From contig NZ_LYPL01000010.1 of NCBI RefSeq assembly GCF_001662075.1, positions 124,001-188,000 on the forward strand: a stretch of DNA of 64,000 bases, written 5' to 3'. Position 1 is the first letter of the stretch; the number at the start of each line of letters is the position of its first letter. The position numbers and the translations under genes were made by a program. The notes under the pieces were generated by a model. The model was not told the DNA's origin, searched no databases, and saw nothing but the letters and a program-made list of their open reading frames with translations. This stretch comes from Rhizobium bangladeshense. Its GTDB lineage: Bacteria; Pseudomonadota; Alphaproteobacteria; Rhizobiales; Rhizobiaceae. Below are positions 62,697-64,000 of this stretch, in pieces.

Positions 62697-63929
62697 TCAT
62701 CCTTTCGTCCAGCGCCACTGCGTCACCGGCATGGCCGGCCGCCAGCCGCTCATGCCGCCTAACGCGCCTGCACGCGCTATTTCGATGCGCGTCAGCGAGC
62801 CGCCGCGCTTTGCATGTTCGCAGAGCAGCACGGCCTCCATTTCCAGCGTTACGGCATTGGCGACCAGCCGCCCTCCCCGCTTCAGCGCCGCAATCGCGGC
62901 ATCGATGACGCCAGCCTCGCTGCCGCCGCCGCCGAGGAAGATCGCATCCGGTTCCGGCAGGCCCACAAGCGCGCCGGGTGCTGCGCCTTCGACGACTGCG
63001 AGACGCGGCACGCCCAAGGCAGATGCGTTGCGGACGATCCGCGCCGTCCGTTCCGGCGATTGCTCGACGGCAATCGTCTTCAGCGACGGGTCGGCAAGCA
63101 TCCATTCGATTCCGATCGATCCCGAACCCGCGCCGATATCCCAGAGCAGTTCGCCGTGCCGCGGCGCGAGCGCCGACACCGTCATCGCCCGGATTTCGCG
63201 TTTGCTGATCTGTCCGTCATGCTCGAACAGTTCGTCCTCGAGCCCGGCGACGAAAGGCAGAATGCGCGCCCCCTCCCCTGCCCAGACATGGAGGGCGCAG
63301 ACATTGAGGGGATCGATGTCCGCAAGATCGAAATCCGCGGCGATCGCCCTTCTGTGCCGTTCCCGCGAGCCGCCCAGCGCCTCCAGAACGGTAAGCTGTG
63401 ACTGACCGAAACCGTTGGCGGTAAGCAGGTTTGCCAGCTCGCGAGGCCCCTTCTCGTCCGACGTCAGCGCGATGATGCGCCGTCCAGGGTGCAGATGCGG
63501 CCGGATCAGGTCGATCGGCCGGCCATGCAGCGAAATCGTCGCGACGTCCTGCAGTGGCCAGCCGAGCCGCGAGGCGGCAAGGCTGAAGGCCGAAGGCGCC
63601 GAGATGGTGCGCATCTCGTCCGCCGCCACGTGGCGGGAAAGCGTTGCGCCGACGCCATAGAGAAACGGATCGCCGGAGGCGAGCACGACGACAGGCGTGC
63701 CGCGTCTTTGAATGATCGCGTCGACCGAGCGCTCGAACGGGCTCTGCCAGGAAAACCTTTCGCCCTTGATCAGCGACGCGGCAAGCGCATGATGCCGTGC
63801 GCCGCCAAAGACGGCCGGTGCGCTGGCGATCAGCCTTTTCGCCTCCGCGCCCAGCCCTTCTGGACCATCTTCACCGATGCCGATAATAGTCAGCCAGGGC
63901 TGATTGCCGAAAGGAGAGAGATCAGACAT
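62697..63929 (-). CDS. cobL: Precorrin-6Y C5,15-methyltransferase (decarboxylating) CobL
   Basis: 410 residues from ATG 63929, a CbiE-CbiT fusion. The CbiE half (LTIIGIGEDGPEGLGAEAKRLIASA, VVLASGDPFLYGVGA) spans about 1-200, and CbiT (LLWDIGAGSGSIGIEWMLA, IFLGGGGSEAGVIDAAIAAL) about 230-410. Adds two methyl groups and decarboxylates the precorrin. GAGG lies eight bases before the ATG. Its start overlaps that of cobK on the other strand. Confidence 0.95.
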   Translation of the reverse strand: MSDLSPFGNQPWLTIIGIGEDGPEGLGAEAKRLIASAPAVFGGARHHALAASLIKGERFSWQSPFERSVDAIIQRRGTPVVVLASGDPFLYGVGATLSRHVAADEMRTISAPSAFSLAASRLGWPLQDVATISLHGRPIDLIRPHLHPGRRIIALTSDEKGPRELANLLTANGFGQSQLTVLEALGGSRERHRRAIAADFDLADIDPLNVCALHVWAGEGARILPFVAGLEDELFEHDGQISKREIRAMTVSALAPRHGELLWDIGAGSGSIGIEWMLADPSLKTIAVEQSPERTARIVRNASALGVPRLAVVEGAAPGALVGLPEPDAIFLGGGGSEAGVIDAAIAALKRGGRLVANAVTLEMEAVLLCEHAKRGGSLTRIEIARAGALGGMSGWRPAMPVTQWRWTKG

Positions 63930-64000
63930 GGGACGACCTCGCATTCTGATCCTTGGCGGCACGAGCGAGGCGCGCCTGCTGGCCGAAGCGCTCGCGGCGC
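63928..64000 (+). CDS. cobK: Precorrin-6A reductase CobK, 5' part only
   Basis: The visible 24 residues read MGRPRILILGGTSEARLLAE and continue ALAA, the N-terminal dinucleotide-binding pattern of CobK. It runs off the window edge. AAGGAG lies at 63911-63916. The ATG is the second to fourth base of CATG whose complement gives the cobL ATG. Confidence 0.85.
   Translation, partial: MGRPRILILGGTSEARLLAEALAA

Noticed and set aside
61861..64000. Cobalamin riboswitch near cob genes
   Set aside because: No B12-box-like leader was seen; cobL and cobK share a start with no intergenic space.

Overview
The window is about 62-63% GC and reads as Rhizobium (R. leguminosarum / R. etli clade). Indicators are minCDE, nadABC, cob genes, mocDEF and glx/mgs genes, a DUF1127 small protein, and rhizobial intergenic palindromes. 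In this clade minCDE, nadABC and cobalamin genes share a chromid (p42e/pRL11 type), so I infer chromid DNA. No rRNA, tRNA, CRISPR or insertion sequence was seen.

Layout. 1-10.8 kb is carbohydrate accessory: a ROK protein end, a DMT exporter with a divergent AraC regulator, a GH20 hexosaminidase divergent from a GH94 phosphorylase, and a kduI-kduD-gntR operon with a FadR-type operator. At 11.0-11.5 kb a DUF1127 gene is followed on the same strand by an sRNA of four hairpins, each with a CCTCC-type anti-Shine-Dalgarno loop. 11.7-15.4 kb holds a DEDDh exonuclease, an amine oxidase and an aldo/keto reductase.

15.4-41.2 kb is mainly a complete-looking methylated-amine pathway. An APC permease is divergent from tdm (TMAO demethylase). 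Ten minus-strand genes follow in transcription order mgsA-mgsB-mgsC-gmaS-purU-folD-dmmD-dmmA-dmmB-dmmC, then tmm. Two regulators (XRE-cupin and GlxA-type AraC) sit before plus-strand mgdABCD. Read together: TMA to TMAO (Tmm), to DMA (Tdm), to methylamine (DmmABC), to gamma-glutamylmethylamide (GmaS), to N-methylglutamate (Mgs), to glutamate plus a C1 unit (Mgd), with FolD/PurU handling C1. minCDE and a small PAS-chemoreceptor-tip protein lie inside this region, between tdm and tmm.

41.3-45.5 kb is L-fuconate catabolism (dehydratase, SDR, lactonase, IclR regulator with two palindromes). 45.5-46.2 kb is decayed sequence, then an XRE gene with a hairpin leader. 46.7-51.3 kb is a YcaO-TfuA cassette with a 47-residue candidate precursor peptide and an upstream SARP-TPR regulator; this is a candidate uncharacterised RiPP or thioamide system. 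51.5-55.9 kb is nadQ-nadABC with paired operators. 56.2-61.9 kb is mocDEF with a PanB-like gene that lacks key residues, a divergent LacI regulator and an inosose-isomerase-like gene. 61.9-64 kb is cobM-cobL, with cobK starting divergently inside the same CATG as cobL.
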